Below are positions 53,501 through 62,062 of a DNA stretch of 64,000 bases, one piece after another (positions within the stretch are counted from its first letter, which is position 1; each line of letters opens with the position of its first letter). The notes under the pieces are model-generated. The model was not told the DNA's origin and did not search any database. It saw only the letters and a list, made by a program, of their open reading frames with translations. The stretch spans positions 1-64,000 of the forward strand of contig CALBZA010000026.1 in the NCBI GenBank assembly GCA_937890005.1, written 5' to 3'. The translations under genes were made by a program, and so were the position numbers. The DNA comes from an uncultured Verrucomicrobia subdivision 3 bacterium. GTDB taxonomy: Bacteria; Verrucomicrobiota; Verrucomicrobiia; Limisphaerales; DASXHY01.

Positions 53501-55257
53501 TTGATGCCTTCCAGCGGATTCGTGTGCGTGAATGCCTTTGGATCGCAGCAGAGCACGACATCGACGTGATTCAACTCGCAGTTCACCTTGATGCGTTCGG
53601 GAGCGACGGTGAGATAATAATTCGTCGGCGCACCCTTCTTTTCCGATCCGTATTTCGGGTTCGCCATCACGAACAGCTTCTCCTTGAGGCGTCCGTCCGC
53701 GTCGTATTCCGGATTCTGGTGCGAAATCAATTCGCCGAATTCGCCAATGATCTCGCCGAGGTTTTTACCGGTCGTGATCATTCCCCACCCGCCGATCGAG
53801 TGAAAGCGAACCGCAATCGACTTGTCCGGCAGCAACGACGGCGTGTCTTTTGAAATCACCGCGTAAGGATGATCGATGCCGAGCGTGAAATAAGTTTCGC
53901 CGTCCGTCGAGCCTTTGCCGTCCTTGCGACGCGTCTGACCGGTCACAAACTCGTAAGCGCCCAGAATGTGTTCCGGCCGGAAATCGCGCGAGCCGATGCC
54001 ATACGAACCTCTGAACAGGCGCGGCGTTTCTTCCGGCTTCAATCCCGGCAAGGTTCCGCCAAACTTCACAACCTCATTCGCCTTGCCCAGCGCCACACGA
54101 ATATCGCGCGCGAGCGGATTGTCGCCCGCGAGACCTTCGTCCGTGCGTTCGAGAATGATGACATTCTTCTTGCCGCGCAGGGCATTGATCACGGCTGCTT
54201 CAGGGAACGGACGGATCACATTGATGTGAATCGAGCCCACCTTTGCGTTGCGCTGGTCGCGCAGGTAATCGCATGCGGCCTCGATGTTGTCCGCCGCGCA
54301 ACCAAGCGACACAAACACCGTGTCGGCATCGTCGCACTTGTATTGGATGAGCAGGCCGTAACGACGTCCGGTGAGCTTTCCGAACTCTTCATACGCCGCT
54401 TCAAGCATCGGCAGGATGTGCTCGTTGAAATTGTTCCGGCGAGCGACCACGCCGTTCATGTGATGTTCCTGGTTCTGCACCGGGCCGAGAAGAACCGGAT
54501 TTTTCAGGTCCATCATTTCAGGCACACGCCGGCGTTTCGGTCCGAACAACTCGCGCTGGGCGGGCGTCGGGCAGTCGATTATGTCATCGACCGCGCCGAG
54601 AAATTCCCGGAGCAACTCCGCTTCAGGCGCGAAGTAGGTCCGTTCGGAATGGGTGGTGAGCATGCCGTCCTGAATGTTCATTCCCGGGTTGAGCGACAGC
54701 TCGTTCACCTTGCGGAGAATGATGGCCTGGTCGGCCGCCTGTTGTGCGTCCTTGCCCATCAACATCGTCCAGCCGGTGTCGAGCGCGGCATAGAAGTCGT
54801 CATGTCCGCAATGAACGTTCAACGCATGTTTCGTGAGCGCACGCGCACCGACTTCGAGCACCATCGTGGAGAGCTTGCCCGGCGCATGATAATACTGCTC
54901 CATCGCGTAAACGATTCCCTGTCCGGAGGTGAAGTTCACTGTGCGCTTGCCGCTGACCGCGAATGCCGTCGCGCCGCCCTGGGCTGCGTGTTCACCTTCC
55001 GTTTCGACCGCGATCTTCGACTGCCCCCAGACATTCAGCTCACCCTGCGCGTAGGAACCCTGGTAGAGTTCGCCGCCTTCCGTCGAGGGTGTGATCGGAT
55101 AAAACACGCCGCCTTCGGTGATGCGGGTTTCCACATGCTGGGCAACCAGTTGGTTGCCGTTGCAGGTGACGCGGACGCCGGGGTATTTGGGCGCACCGCT
55201 GCCGTTGTGATGCGACGTGTGAGGGATGCCTGATGGCGTGGAAGTAGGCTGATTCAT
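50509..55257 (-). CDS. nifJ: Pyruvate:ferredoxin (flavodoxin) oxidoreductase, oversized single-chain form
   Basis: 1582 residues, against about 1170-1200 in the usual enzyme. The order of domains is normal: domain I with YPITPSTEGGE, domain II with VRPFPEAAV, the gamma domain with FHSIGGWGM, two 4Fe-4S clusters (CTQCMECITACPD near 811 and CKGCGECVQVC near 943) and the TPP domain (GDGACAGCGE near 1022, GGDGALGDIGFQN near 1257). The extra length comes from inserts such as the Gly/Cys-rich TAGCGSACGGGLPTP segment and a charged helical insert in the TPP part. It converts pyruvate and CoA to acetyl-CoA, CO2 and reduced ferredoxin. Confidence 0.9.
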   Translation of the reverse strand: MNQPTSTPSGIPHTSHHNGSGAPKYPGVRVTCNGNQLVAQHVETRITEGGVFYPITPSTEGGELYQGSYAQGELNVWGQSKIAVETEGEHAAQGGATAFAVSGKRTVNFTSGQGIVYAMEQYYHAPGKLSTMVLEVGARALTKHALNVHCGHDDFYAALDTGWTMLMGKDAQQAADQAIILRKVNELSLNPGMNIQDGMLTTHSERTYFAPEAELLREFLGAVDDIIDCPTPAQRELFGPKRRRVPEMMDLKNPVLLGPVQNQEHHMNGVVARRNNFNEHILPMLEAAYEEFGKLTGRRYGLLIQYKCDDADTVFVSLGCAADNIEAACDYLRDQRNAKVGSIHINVIRPFPEAAVINALRGKKNVIILERTDEGLAGDNPLARDIRVALGKANEVVKFGGTLPGLKPEETPRLFRGSYGIGSRDFRPEHILGAYEFVTGQTRRKDGKGSTDGETYFTLGIDHPYAVISKDTPSLLPDKSIAVRFHSIGGWGMITTGKNLGEIIGEFGELISHQNPEYDADGRLKEKLFVMANPKYGSEKKGAPTNYYLTVAPERIKVNCELNHVDVVLCCDPKAFTHTNPLEGIKKGGCLVWESSETPETAWQRIPAQHRKFVTENNIRVYILPGFDIAKKATSKAELQLRMQGNSFLGAFFRVSPFLKNNGISDETFLATVKKQYQKKFGRFGEDVVASNMTVMEQGFSRCQEIKYGEFSDPDRSSMRNPPIKPVGGVPLIPTAGCGSACGGGLPTPAEQTPRYAFQTLGKFDSEFRSGLGYHQPAGALASLGVMGAGSGATQSKYVARRETPVYIAENCTQCMECITACPDTALPNMAQEVSTVLKTAAHYYVTDPVERPKLIAELKGVEERARVKMNEAVKTRAKLPFKDIIREEVGKLSNISEKTKAEFTGIIDKLPLAYSNVPAIFRSLEQKTPGAGGLFSIYVSDLCKGCGECVQVCGDHDALRMTAETEDLNSHLTTAQIFSRLLPDTPQKFLGLYNDADAANSREAALRNHLMVRRNYEALVSGDGACAGCGEKSILRALASVTEAYMRPIYHRKADRLRGKATKLENEGVAKLQALKQRDEKEYQLFRRAVLHTVMQLGGENDADTTKRIAAYESKHGVITDEQIVKGIAAVMRQDAFNHRDLQAVDGRHANGMSVMFMGASTGCNTVYGSTPPSNPHPYPWMNSLFQDGATISWLLGESLMLNHARRSVVPERLCDALLDQDDDVMTEAGYFTLTHLDDALMTDQEIRELPKVWVVGGDGALGDIGFQNVSKVILQNRPNVKMLMLDTQVYSNTGGQNSDSSTMLGGYDMNQFGVASQGKLIEKKNVAEAFTSGHGSPFVAQVSMANAAKLYKAMLDGLEYRGTAFFQCYTTCQPEHGVPDNMSADQAKLVRDARGMPEFVFNPRRGETSQEAFDLKGNPSMERDWWRTKYASTGEEYNYTVAHWALTEARFRKHIKAIKEEDISEMIHLDDMLVFITQDDVINRRVFNPSHRSYVPNFGVYIKAEINGKMKYFAVSRQMVLFAVERRKSWRMLQSKAGVVNKDYFAQKSLLAKLDKGEIQLAELQAKTRELFNAELAAVK

Positions 55258-55613
55258 ATTTAATCCAAGTTAAATTGAATCGACCCGGCACGTTCCAACT
55301 CACAAGGAGTTCCGGGCCGAATGCTGAGCGTGGGCAGAGCATAAGCCCCGACATGGATGGTGACAAAAGGAAAAATCCGGAATTGCATCACCCGGTCTCA
55401 TACGGGTCTTCGTCTTCAGGAGAAAAGTTGTGAAGCAAGAACGAGACTGGCGACCGGGAAAAAACGAGTTTGGGCATCAAAAGATCACTCCACATTTTCA
55501 AGCGAATAATTTTCCGTCCGAAAGTTTTACTTCTGGCAAACCTGTTCAAGCCCATGCACGGTAAAGCGTGCCGCGGACCGGACATTTTTTTCGCGGGCAA
55601 AGTGCAGTTGATC
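55258..55613. other. Divergent intergenic region between the PFOR and the UreF-like gene
   Basis: 356 bp holding divergent promoters. AT-rich words lie just before the PFOR start. An imperfect inverted repeat CCCGG...CCGGG is at about 55285-55316. The frame of the downstream gene is open from 55470, but that extension lacks a ribosome-binding site and conserved residues. Confidence 0.45.
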
Positions 55614-56258
55614 ATGTTGAAGCAGTTGTTACCTGAGCAGGGCGAGCCCGCCGATTGGCTGGGCAGCTGGCATCCGCTCGCCGAGCAGTTGGGCTCGACG
55701 AACGGTCTTGCTGCGCTCAAGGAGGTCTCGCTTTCGATGCAGGTGCCGATTGTCGATGATCTCCAGTCGCTCCGGCGTTTTCTCGAAAGTTATCTGCTCC
55801 AGATTCTCCTGCCTCACGAACTGCCGGCCATTCAACGCGCATTCGATCACACGGCGCGCCATGAAGTTCGCGAGCTGTTTGAATTCGATCGTCAGCTCGC
55901 CGACGAGCCGGTGCTGAAGGCCTTTGCCGAAGCGAGCCGCCGTGTCGGACAGACGGAACTGCTCAAGCTGCGCCCGCTCCGAGACGAGCGGATCATCCGC
56001 CGATATCTCGAAGCCGTGGATAAAAAGGAGGCCAATGCGTGGCACACGTTGGTGTATGGCCTGACGCTGGCTCTCTATTCCATGCCGCTGCGACAGGGAC
56101 TTCTGGGCTACGGTTATCAGACCACCCGAGGTTTCATTTACGCCGCGGCCCGTCCGCTTCAACTTTCCGAACTTCAATGCCGCAACCTTCTCGATGAACT
56201 CTGCGGCAACCTGCCGAAAACGGTCGAAGCTCTGATCGCCCAACGCGTCGCAGCGTGA
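55614..56258 (+). CDS. UreF-like protein without nearby urease genes
   Basis: 214 residues from ATG 55614. The helical pattern, with ELFEFDRQLADEPVLKAFAE, followed by ASRRVGQTELLKL and a C-terminal segment ending AAARPLQLSELQCRNLLDEL, parallels UreF urease accessory proteins (the E-x-R-x-AS-x-x-G and A-x-R-(L/I)-x-P-L-x-Q motifs). No ureA-G genes are present in the window. It may be a UreF paralogue with another task, or urease genes lie elsewhere. Confidence 0.6.
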   Translation: MLKQLLPEQGEPADWLGSWHPLAEQLGSTNGLAALKEVSLSMQVPIVDDLQSLRRFLESYLLQILLPHELPAIQRAFDHTARHEVRELFEFDRQLADEPVLKAFAEASRRVGQTELLKLRPLRDERIIRRYLEAVDKKEANAWHTLVYGLTLALYSMPLRQGLLGYGYQTTRGFIYAAARPLQLSELQCRNLLDELCGNLPKTVEALIAQRVAA

Positions 56259-56373
56259 CGAGGGCTCGATCACACAATTAACCGTTCGATTTTCCATCCC
56301 AACTTTGAGCGGAAATTAAAGTTGGAAGTCTATTCCTGAACGTCCAGATTCACACAAAACCGAAAGGACCCTT

Positions 56374-57174
56374 ATGCCACCAATGCACGAAATCGATTAC
56401 AAGATCTACGGCAACGAAATGCAGTTCGTTGAAATTGAACTCGACCCAATGGAAGCTGCGGTTGCTGAAGCCGGCGCCATGATGTTCATGGACGATGGCA
56501 TCCAGATGGAAACCATTTTCGGCGACGGATCGCAGAAGAACACCGGCTTCCTCGGATCGGTTCTCGGCGCCGGCAAACGCCTGCTCACAGGTGAATCGCT
56601 GTTCATGACCGTTTTCCAGAACCGCGGCAACGACAAGCGTCGCGTCGCGTTCGGTGCTCCCTATCCGGGAAAGATCATTCCGCTTCACCTCGGCGATCTC
56701 GGCGGTGAAGTGCTCGCACAAAAGGATTCGTTCCTGTGCGCAGCGAAAGGTGTGAGCGTCGGAATCGCCTTCACGAAAAAATTCGGCGCCGGCCTGTTCG
56801 GCGGTGAAGGTTTCATCCTCCAGCGCCTTCAGGGTGACGGACTCGCTTTCATTCACGCGGGCGGCACCATTTACGAACGCGACCTCGGCATGGGCGAAAT
56901 GCTGCGCGTGGACACCGGCTGTATCGTCGGATTCCAGCCCACCGTCGATTACGACATCCAGATGGTCGGCGGAATCAAGACCGCGTTCTTCGGCGGCGAA
57001 GGTCTCTTCTTCGCAACGTTGCGTGGACCAGGACGCATCTGGCTGCAATCGCTGCCACTCAGCCGACTTGCCGGCCGCATCACGGCCGCATCGCCGCAAA
57101 CCGGACGCGGCGGACGCGGCGAAGGCTCGATTCTTGGCGGCCTCGGCGGCTTGCTGGATGGCGACAACGACTGA
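56374..57174 (+). CDS. AIM24 / TIGR00266 family protein
   Basis: 266 residues, with GAAAGGA 6 bases upstream of the ATG. The beta-rich double domain contains [16 protein letters not shown], a signature of this family, [21 protein letters not shown], and [20 protein letters not shown] near the end; the C-terminus is Gly-rich ([13 protein letters not shown]). The biochemical role is unknown. Relatives occur in bacteria and in mitochondria. Confidence 0.9.
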   Translation: MPPMHEIDYKIYGNEMQFVEIELDPMEAAVAEAGAMMFMDDGIQMETIFGDGSQKNTGFLGSVLGAGKRLLTGESLFMTVFQNRGNDKRRVAFGAPYPGKIIPLHLGDLGGEVLAQKDSFLCAAKGVSVGIAFTKKFGAGLFGGEGFILQRLQGDGLAFIHAGGTIYERDLGMGEMLRVDTGCIVGFQPTVDYDIQMVGGIKTAFFGGEGLFFATLRGPGRIWLQSLPLSRLAGRITAASPQTGRGGRGEGSILGGLGGLLDGDND

Positions 57175-57202
57175 TTCCGCATCACGGCACCTTTGAATCA
57201 TG

Positions 57203-57234
57203 GGCCGCGCTCGATCAGCGCGGCCTTCTTTTTT
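57203..57234 (+). terminator. Intrinsic terminator after the AIM24 gene
   Basis: Perfect 9-bp stem GGCCGCGCT / AGCGCGGCC, 5-base loop, then TTCTTTTTT. Confidence 0.92.
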
Positions 57235-57285
57235 GCGCCAGCTGCTTTCCTTGCCGGTCATTTTTCGTGCTGCTAGCTTCCGCGC

Positions 57286-58224
57286 ATGGTGGAAGCCCGA
57301 AAACTCATTCCGCTGCTGCTGCTGGCAGCCGGAACTCTTCTCTGCTCCTGCGACCGCACTTCGCAGCCCAGCTCAGTCTCCGGCACGATTGAAGTCGATG
57401 AAGTTCGGGTCGCCTCCCGCTACGGCGGCCGCGTCAAAACACTTGCTGTTCAGGAAGGCGATTCGCTGAAACCGGGACAGCTCATTGCCACGCTCGATGC
57501 CGCGGAGCTGCGGGCTCGACGGGATCAAGCCGCTGCACAGCTTTCCGAACTCGAAGCCGGTCCGCGTCGCGAAGAAATCGCCGCCGCAAAAGCAGAATGG
57601 GAAGCACAGGCCGCCCAGTTGGAATTCGCACGCGCCAACGCCCGCCGCGCCGAGGAACTTTTTGCCGCAAAAACCATTTCCGTCACTGAACGCGATCAGG
57701 CGGTCACCCAGGCAAATTCTCTTGAGAAGAATGTCGCCGCGGCAAAAAGCCGTTACGAACTGCTGCTCGCCGGAACGCGTCCGGAACAGATCGCGCAAGC
57801 CCGCGCCCTGCTCGCTCAATACGACGCTGAGTTGAGCGAAATGCAGATTGTCGCACCGACCAATTCCGTGTTGGAAATTCTGAGCGTCCGCGTCGGGGAT
57901 GTGCTCGCGCCGAATCAACAGATTGCAACATTGCTGCTCCCGGATCACATCTGGGTTCGCGTCTTCGTGCCGGAACCCTGGCTCGGACACATCAAAGTCG
58001 GCGATTCAGTGAAAGTGCACGTCGATGCCTTCGCGGACCGTGAGTTTTCCGGCGTTGTGGAACAAATCGGCCGCCAGGCGGAATTCACGCCGCGAAACGT
58101 GCAAACGGTGGAGGAACGCATCAAGCAAGTGTTCGGCGTAAAAGTCCGACTCGACAATTCCAGCAACGATCTCCGTGCCGGCATGTCAGCGGACGTGTCG
58201 TTTGAGCATTTGCGATCCAATTGA
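57286..58224 (+). CDS. HlyD-family periplasmic adaptor (membrane fusion protein) of an ABC exporter
   Basis: 312 residues. A lipoprotein-type signal (LIPLLLLAAGTLLCSCD) suggests lipidation at Cys. The biotin-lipoyl halves are GTIEVDEVRVASRYGGRVKT and VGDVLAPNQQIATLLLPD, separated by a coiled-coil hairpin (about 85-185). This matches YbhG/YhiI-type adaptors. It links an inner-membrane ABC pump to an outer-membrane TolC channel. The ATPase and permease follow at 58359 and 59365. Confidence 0.9.
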   Translation: MVEARKLIPLLLLAAGTLLCSCDRTSQPSSVSGTIEVDEVRVASRYGGRVKTLAVQEGDSLKPGQLIATLDAAELRARRDQAAAQLSELEAGPRREEIAAAKAEWEAQAAQLEFARANARRAEELFAAKTISVTERDQAVTQANSLEKNVAAAKSRYELLLAGTRPEQIAQARALLAQYDAELSEMQIVAPTNSVLEILSVRVGDVLAPNQQIATLLLPDHIWVRVFVPEPWLGHIKVGDSVKVHVDAFADREFSGVVEQIGRQAEFTPRNVQTVEERIKQVFGVKVRLDNSSNDLRAGMSADVSFEHLRSN

Positions 58225-58285
58225 ATGAGGAAGGACATGAACCATGACTTCTGACGACCGCCCGTTTTCCAACTCTGGGAATTCC

Positions 58286-58302
58286 GCGGCTCCTCGAGCC
58301 GC
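58286..58302. repeat. Palindrome GCGGCTC-CTC-GAGCCGC
   Basis: Perfect 7-bp stem with a 3-base loop in the 134-bp gap between adaptor and ATPase genes. It has no U-run and may modulate read-through. Confidence 0.55.
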
Positions 58303-58358
58303 CGCCAGTGTCATAGCACCCACCCATCACAACCAATCGCGCTGACACCGATCTTTTC

Positions 58359-59294
58359 ATGCCCGCCGAACCGATGATCTCCTGCGAAAACCTGACCAAA
58401 CGGTTTGGGCATTTCACCGCGGTCGATCACGTGAGCCTGAACATTTCCAAAGGCTCGATCTTTGGATTTCTCGGGCCAAACGGGTCGGGAAAATCAACGA
58501 TGATTCGAATGCTCTGCGGATTGCTGGAGCCGAGCGAGGGTTCGGCGCAAATCGGCGGATTCGATGTCGCAAAGGAACCGGCCGGGCTCAAGCGGTTGAT
58601 CGGTTACATGTCGCAAAAGTTCTCGCTCTACGACGAACTGACCGTCCACGAAAACTTGCAATTCTACGGCAGACTCTATGGTTTGCATGGCAGCGCGCTC
58701 AACGGTCGGAAGGATGAACTCGTGGAGCTCACGCATCTCGAACCTTACATGAATCGCCGCGCTGCCCTGCTCTCCGGCGGCTGGCGTCAGCGTCTGGCCA
58801 TGGCCTGTTCGCTTCTGCACAAACCCTCCGTTCTCTTCCTGGATGAACCCACGGCCGGCATCGATCCCGTCGCACGCCGTGAGCTCTGGGATCTGTTGTT
58901 TGAATTTTCAAGCCACGGCATGACGCTGTTCGTCACAACGCATTACATGGATGAAGCCGAACGCTGCTCGCACGTCGGCTATATCCACATGTCGAAACTC
59001 GTCGTCTGCGGCGTGCCGGATGAACTCAAGTCAATGCCCGCCGTGACACCGCCCGGCACAAAGCGACTCGACATCACCTGCGAGCATGTGACCACAGGGC
59101 TTCAGGCGATGCGCCATTTTCCAGGAGTGCGGACAGCAACCGTGTTCGGTCAGTCGATGCATCTTCTCGTGGATGAATCGATGTCCGAGCAATCGATTCG
59201 GACGGAACTCAATCGAGTCGGAATTCCACACGCAGACATTCGTCCGATCGGGCCGTCGTTGGAGGATGTGTTTGTGGCGTTGACCGCGAAATGA
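58359..59294 (+). CDS. ABC transporter ATP-binding protein
   Basis: 311 residues. Walker A GPNGSGKST, the ABC signature LSGGWRQRLAMA (with the unusual Trp in place of the usual Gln/Met), Walker B VLFLDEPTAGIDP and the switch His in VTTHYMDEAERC. A C-terminal DUF4162-like extension (about 225-311) ends in EDVFVALTAK. It energises the exporter formed with the adaptor and the permease. Confidence 0.93.
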   Translation: MPAEPMISCENLTKRFGHFTAVDHVSLNISKGSIFGFLGPNGSGKSTMIRMLCGLLEPSEGSAQIGGFDVAKEPAGLKRLIGYMSQKFSLYDELTVHENLQFYGRLYGLHGSALNGRKDELVELTHLEPYMNRRAALLSGGWRQRLAMACSLLHKPSVLFLDEPTAGIDPVARRELWDLLFEFSSHGMTLFVTTHYMDEAERCSHVGYIHMSKLVVCGVPDELKSMPAVTPPGTKRLDITCEHVTTGLQAMRHFPGVRTATVFGQSMHLLVDESMSEQSIRTELNRVGIPHADIRPIGPSLEDVFVALTAK

Positions 59295-59301
59295 AAGTTT
59301 C

Positions 59302-59343
59302 AAATCCCAAATTCCAAGCTCCAAAGAAGTTTCAAGCTTCAAG
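59302..59343. repeat. Dispersed-type intergenic repeat CAAATCCCAAATTCCAAGC...
   Basis: The 70-bp gap between the ATPase and the permease consists of AAATTCCAAGCTCCAAAGAA-like words, a style of short dispersed sequence common between genes in Verrucomicrobiota (recalled, not searched). Confidence 0.5.
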
Positions 59344-59364
59344 GATCAATGTTGCTGCCTTCCC

Positions 59365-60486
59365 ATGAACTCTCCCTTCCGCGGTTTCACCGCCATCCTC
59401 TACAAGGAATTCATCGTGGTGCTCCGCGATCCGGCGACATTGTTCTTCATGTTCTTTCCGCCGCTCATCCAGATGATCGCATTCGGTTTCGCCCTGGACA
59501 TGGACGTGCGGAACCTGCCGATGTTCGTGCTGGATGAGGATCGCACGTTGGAAAGCCGCGAAATCGTGAAACGCATGGTGAACACCCAGACGTTCAAATT
59601 CGCCGGCGACGTCGGGAGCATCGACGAGCTGGCTCTTTTGATGCGGCAGGGAAAGGCTTCGGTCGGTCTTCAGATTCCACCCGGTTTCACGCGCGACATC
59701 ACCGCGGGAAGACCGGCGCGCGTGCAGCTGATCATCGACGGCTCCAATTCAACGATTGCCTCGTCCGCGTTGAACACGTCGCTCGGAGTCGCCTTTCGTG
59801 AATCGATTCTTCAACTGCTTCCCTCAGCCGGCCGCCGCGAAATGCCGGTGGAGGTTCGTCCGCAAATTCTCTACAACCCGGCGATGCGCAGTCCGAATTT
59901 CTTCGTGCCGGGCGTGATCGGGCTGGTGCTTCAGATTGCAACGGTGTTTGCCACATCGATGTCGCTGGTGCGCGAACGCGAACGCGGCACGATTGAACAA
60001 CTCCTCGTGAGTCCGCTTTCCCGCTGGGGTTTGATGCTCGGAAAACTCACGCCCTACCTGCTGATCAGCATGATGATGTCCGCAGGCCTGTTCGCCATCA
60101 TGCGCTGGGTGTTCAACGTGCCGATTGCCGGACCGGTCACGGCGCTGATGCTGGCGTCGTTCCTCTACATTTTCGCACTGCTCAGTCTGGGACTTCTGAT
60201 CTCCACCCGAGCGCAGAACCAGATGCAGGCGCTGCAAATTTCAATGATGTTCCTTCTGCCGTCCGTGTTCTTCTCGGGCTTCATTTTTCCGCGTGCGACA
60301 ATGCCGTGGATTTTTCAGGCACTCGGGGCGTGTTTGCCGGCAACGTATTTCATCGAACTGATGCGGGCGATCATTCTGCGCGGTGCCAGCGTGATCGAGT
60401 TCTGGCCGCATCTGGCCATTCTGGCGGGAATGGGCGCGGCTTTGTTCACGCTCTGCGCGCTGCGATTCAAGCAGAAGATTGCGTGA
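59365..60486 (+). CDS. ABC-2 type transporter permease
   Basis: 373 residues. TM1 (about 25-45), a large extracellular loop, then five TM helices in the C-terminal half. The ABC2_membrane signature lies at SLVRERERGTIEQLLVSPLS. This is the YbhS/YbhR/YhhJ type. Only one permease gene is found, while the typical E. coli cluster has two, so it may work as a homodimer. Confidence 0.92.
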   Translation: MNSPFRGFTAILYKEFIVVLRDPATLFFMFFPPLIQMIAFGFALDMDVRNLPMFVLDEDRTLESREIVKRMVNTQTFKFAGDVGSIDELALLMRQGKASVGLQIPPGFTRDITAGRPARVQLIIDGSNSTIASSALNTSLGVAFRESILQLLPSAGRREMPVEVRPQILYNPAMRSPNFFVPGVIGLVLQIATVFATSMSLVRERERGTIEQLLVSPLSRWGLMLGKLTPYLLISMMMSAGLFAIMRWVFNVPIAGPVTALMLASFLYIFALLSLGLLISTRAQNQMQALQISMMFLLPSVFFSGFIFPRATMPWIFQALGACLPATYFIELMRAIILRGASVIEFWPHLAILAGMGAALFTLCALRFKQKIA

Positions 60487-60607
60487 AGATTTTTCCAAAA
60501 AGCTCGAAGGACGCGAAGGCTTTTAAGAGGTTTAAACAGGAAAACCCTCAGAAATTCCTTGGCATCCTTCACGTCCTTCGCGTGAGGTCAAACAGAAAGC
60601 GTGTGAT
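60487..60607. other. Intergenic region between convergent genes with a dispersed-type repeat
   Basis: About 120 bp. Words such as AAGGACGCGAAGG and CCTTCACGTCCTTCGCGTG form an imperfect inverted pair, typical of small repeats between genes of this phylum. Both neighbouring genes end here. Confidence 0.45.
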
Positions 60608-61975
60608 TTACCACGGCGCCACGGCTTTCTTTCCTGCAGGCTGTTCTGATTCCGGTTTCGGATCGGATCGCATCTGCGGTACGTTTTCCCTGTCTTCGCC
60701 GGCATCCTCCGGCGGCATGTAAGTGATCAGCCGCGCGCTCCGCTTGTAGGAGAAATAAGAGTACGCCCATTGGAACAACACCGAGAGCTTGTTGCGAAAA
60801 CCGATGATGAAAATCAAATGCACGAACAGCCACGCAAGCCAGGCCAGCCAGCCGGAGAACTTGAACCGTCCGATCCACGCCACCGCAGCGGTGCGGCCGA
60901 TTGTCGCCATGGTTCCCTTGTCCCAGTAACGGAACGGAGGCCGCGGCGAACGTCCGACCCCGAGATCGATCTCGTCCTTGATCAATCGCGCCACATAACG
61001 TCCCATTTGCATCGCCGCCGGAGAAACGCCCGGAACCGGCTTTCCTTCTTCGTCCATCACAGAGGCCAGGTCGCCGATTGCAAACACTTCCGGATGTCCC
61101 GGCAGACTGAGATCCGGATTCACCTTCACGCGCCCCGCTTTGTCGAGCGGCACATTCAGTTTTTTCGTAAGCGGATTCGCTGCTACGCCGGCAGCCCAGA
61201 TGATGTTTCCCGCGCGGATGATTTCGCCGTTGTCGAGCTCCACTTCGCCTTCGCGAAGATTTTTCACCCGCGTCGAGGTTCGCACGATCACTCCGAGTTC
61301 CTTCAACTGGCGAGTCGCGCTTTCCTGCAGGTCAGGCGGCAGATGCGACAGAACCCGCGGTGATCCCTCAATGAGAATGATGCGGGCGTGCGACGGATCG
61401 ATCCGGCGAAAATCTTTTGCAAGGACCGTGCGCGACAACTCCGCAAAAGCGCCTGCGAGCTCCACACCGGTCGGACCGCCACCGATCACCACAATGGTCA
61501 TAAGCCGTTCGTCGTCGGCTTTGTCGCGCGTGGTTTCGGCCTGTTCGAACGCGAGCAGAACGCGGCTTCGGATGCGGAGCGCATCGTCGAGACACTTCAA
61601 GCCCGGCGCAAATTTCTCCCATTCAGGATGCCCGAAGTAGCCGGTCTGGCTGCCCAGCGCGATCACCAGGTAGTCGTAGTCGAGAATGCCCGTTTCCAGA
61701 AAGACCTTCTTGTTCGCGAGATCGAAATCCACAACCTTGTCGAACAGCACGGTGATGTCGCGCCGGTCGGAGAAAATGGCGCGCACCGGCTGGGCGACAT
61801 CGGGCGCCGAAAGCCCCGACGTGGCGACCTGATACAACAACGGCTGGAAAAGATGATGATTGGTGCGATCGACGAGAGTGATGCGAGCGTTTGGATGACG
61901 GAAGCGCTTACAGAAATCGAGCCCGCCGAACCCTGCGCCAAGAACGACCACATGAACTGGTTTCCGCTCCGACAT
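60608..61975 (-). CDS. ndh: Type II NADH:quinone oxidoreductase (NDH-2)
   Basis: 455 residues from ATG 61975; upstream in-frame codons have no support. The FAD-binding motif is VVLGAGFGGLDFCKRF, the NADH-binding motif is IVVIGGGPTGVELAGAFAE, and AIGDLASV precedes the second FAD contact. A C-terminal amphipathic/TM part follows (GWLAWLAWLFVHLIFIIGF). NDH-2 transfers electrons from NADH to quinone without pumping protons. Confidence 0.93.
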   Translation of the reverse strand: MSERKPVHVVVLGAGFGGLDFCKRFRHPNARITLVDRTNHHLFQPLLYQVATSGLSAPDVAQPVRAIFSDRRDITVLFDKVVDFDLANKKVFLETGILDYDYLVIALGSQTGYFGHPEWEKFAPGLKCLDDALRIRSRVLLAFEQAETTRDKADDERLMTIVVIGGGPTGVELAGAFAELSRTVLAKDFRRIDPSHARIILIEGSPRVLSHLPPDLQESATRQLKELGVIVRTSTRVKNLREGEVELDNGEIIRAGNIIWAAGVAANPLTKKLNVPLDKAGRVKVNPDLSLPGHPEVFAIGDLASVMDEEGKPVPGVSPAAMQMGRYVARLIKDEIDLGVGRSPRPPFRYWDKGTMATIGRTAAVAWIGRFKFSGWLAWLAWLFVHLIFIIGFRNKLSVLFQWAYSYFSYKRSARLITYMPPEDAGEDRENVPQMRSDPKPESEQPAGKKAVAPW

Positions 61976-62062
61976 GGCCACAATCTGTTGTAAGTCTCCC
62001 TTTTTCGCAAATGGGCAGAACCCGCGACCCAGCCCGCACAAACGCGTCGCGATCGCGATTCC

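Noticed and set aside
53869..55233. 454-residue open frame antisense to the PFOR gene
   Set aside because: Composition is Arg/Ala/Val-rich with no family signature, opposite a well supported enzyme.
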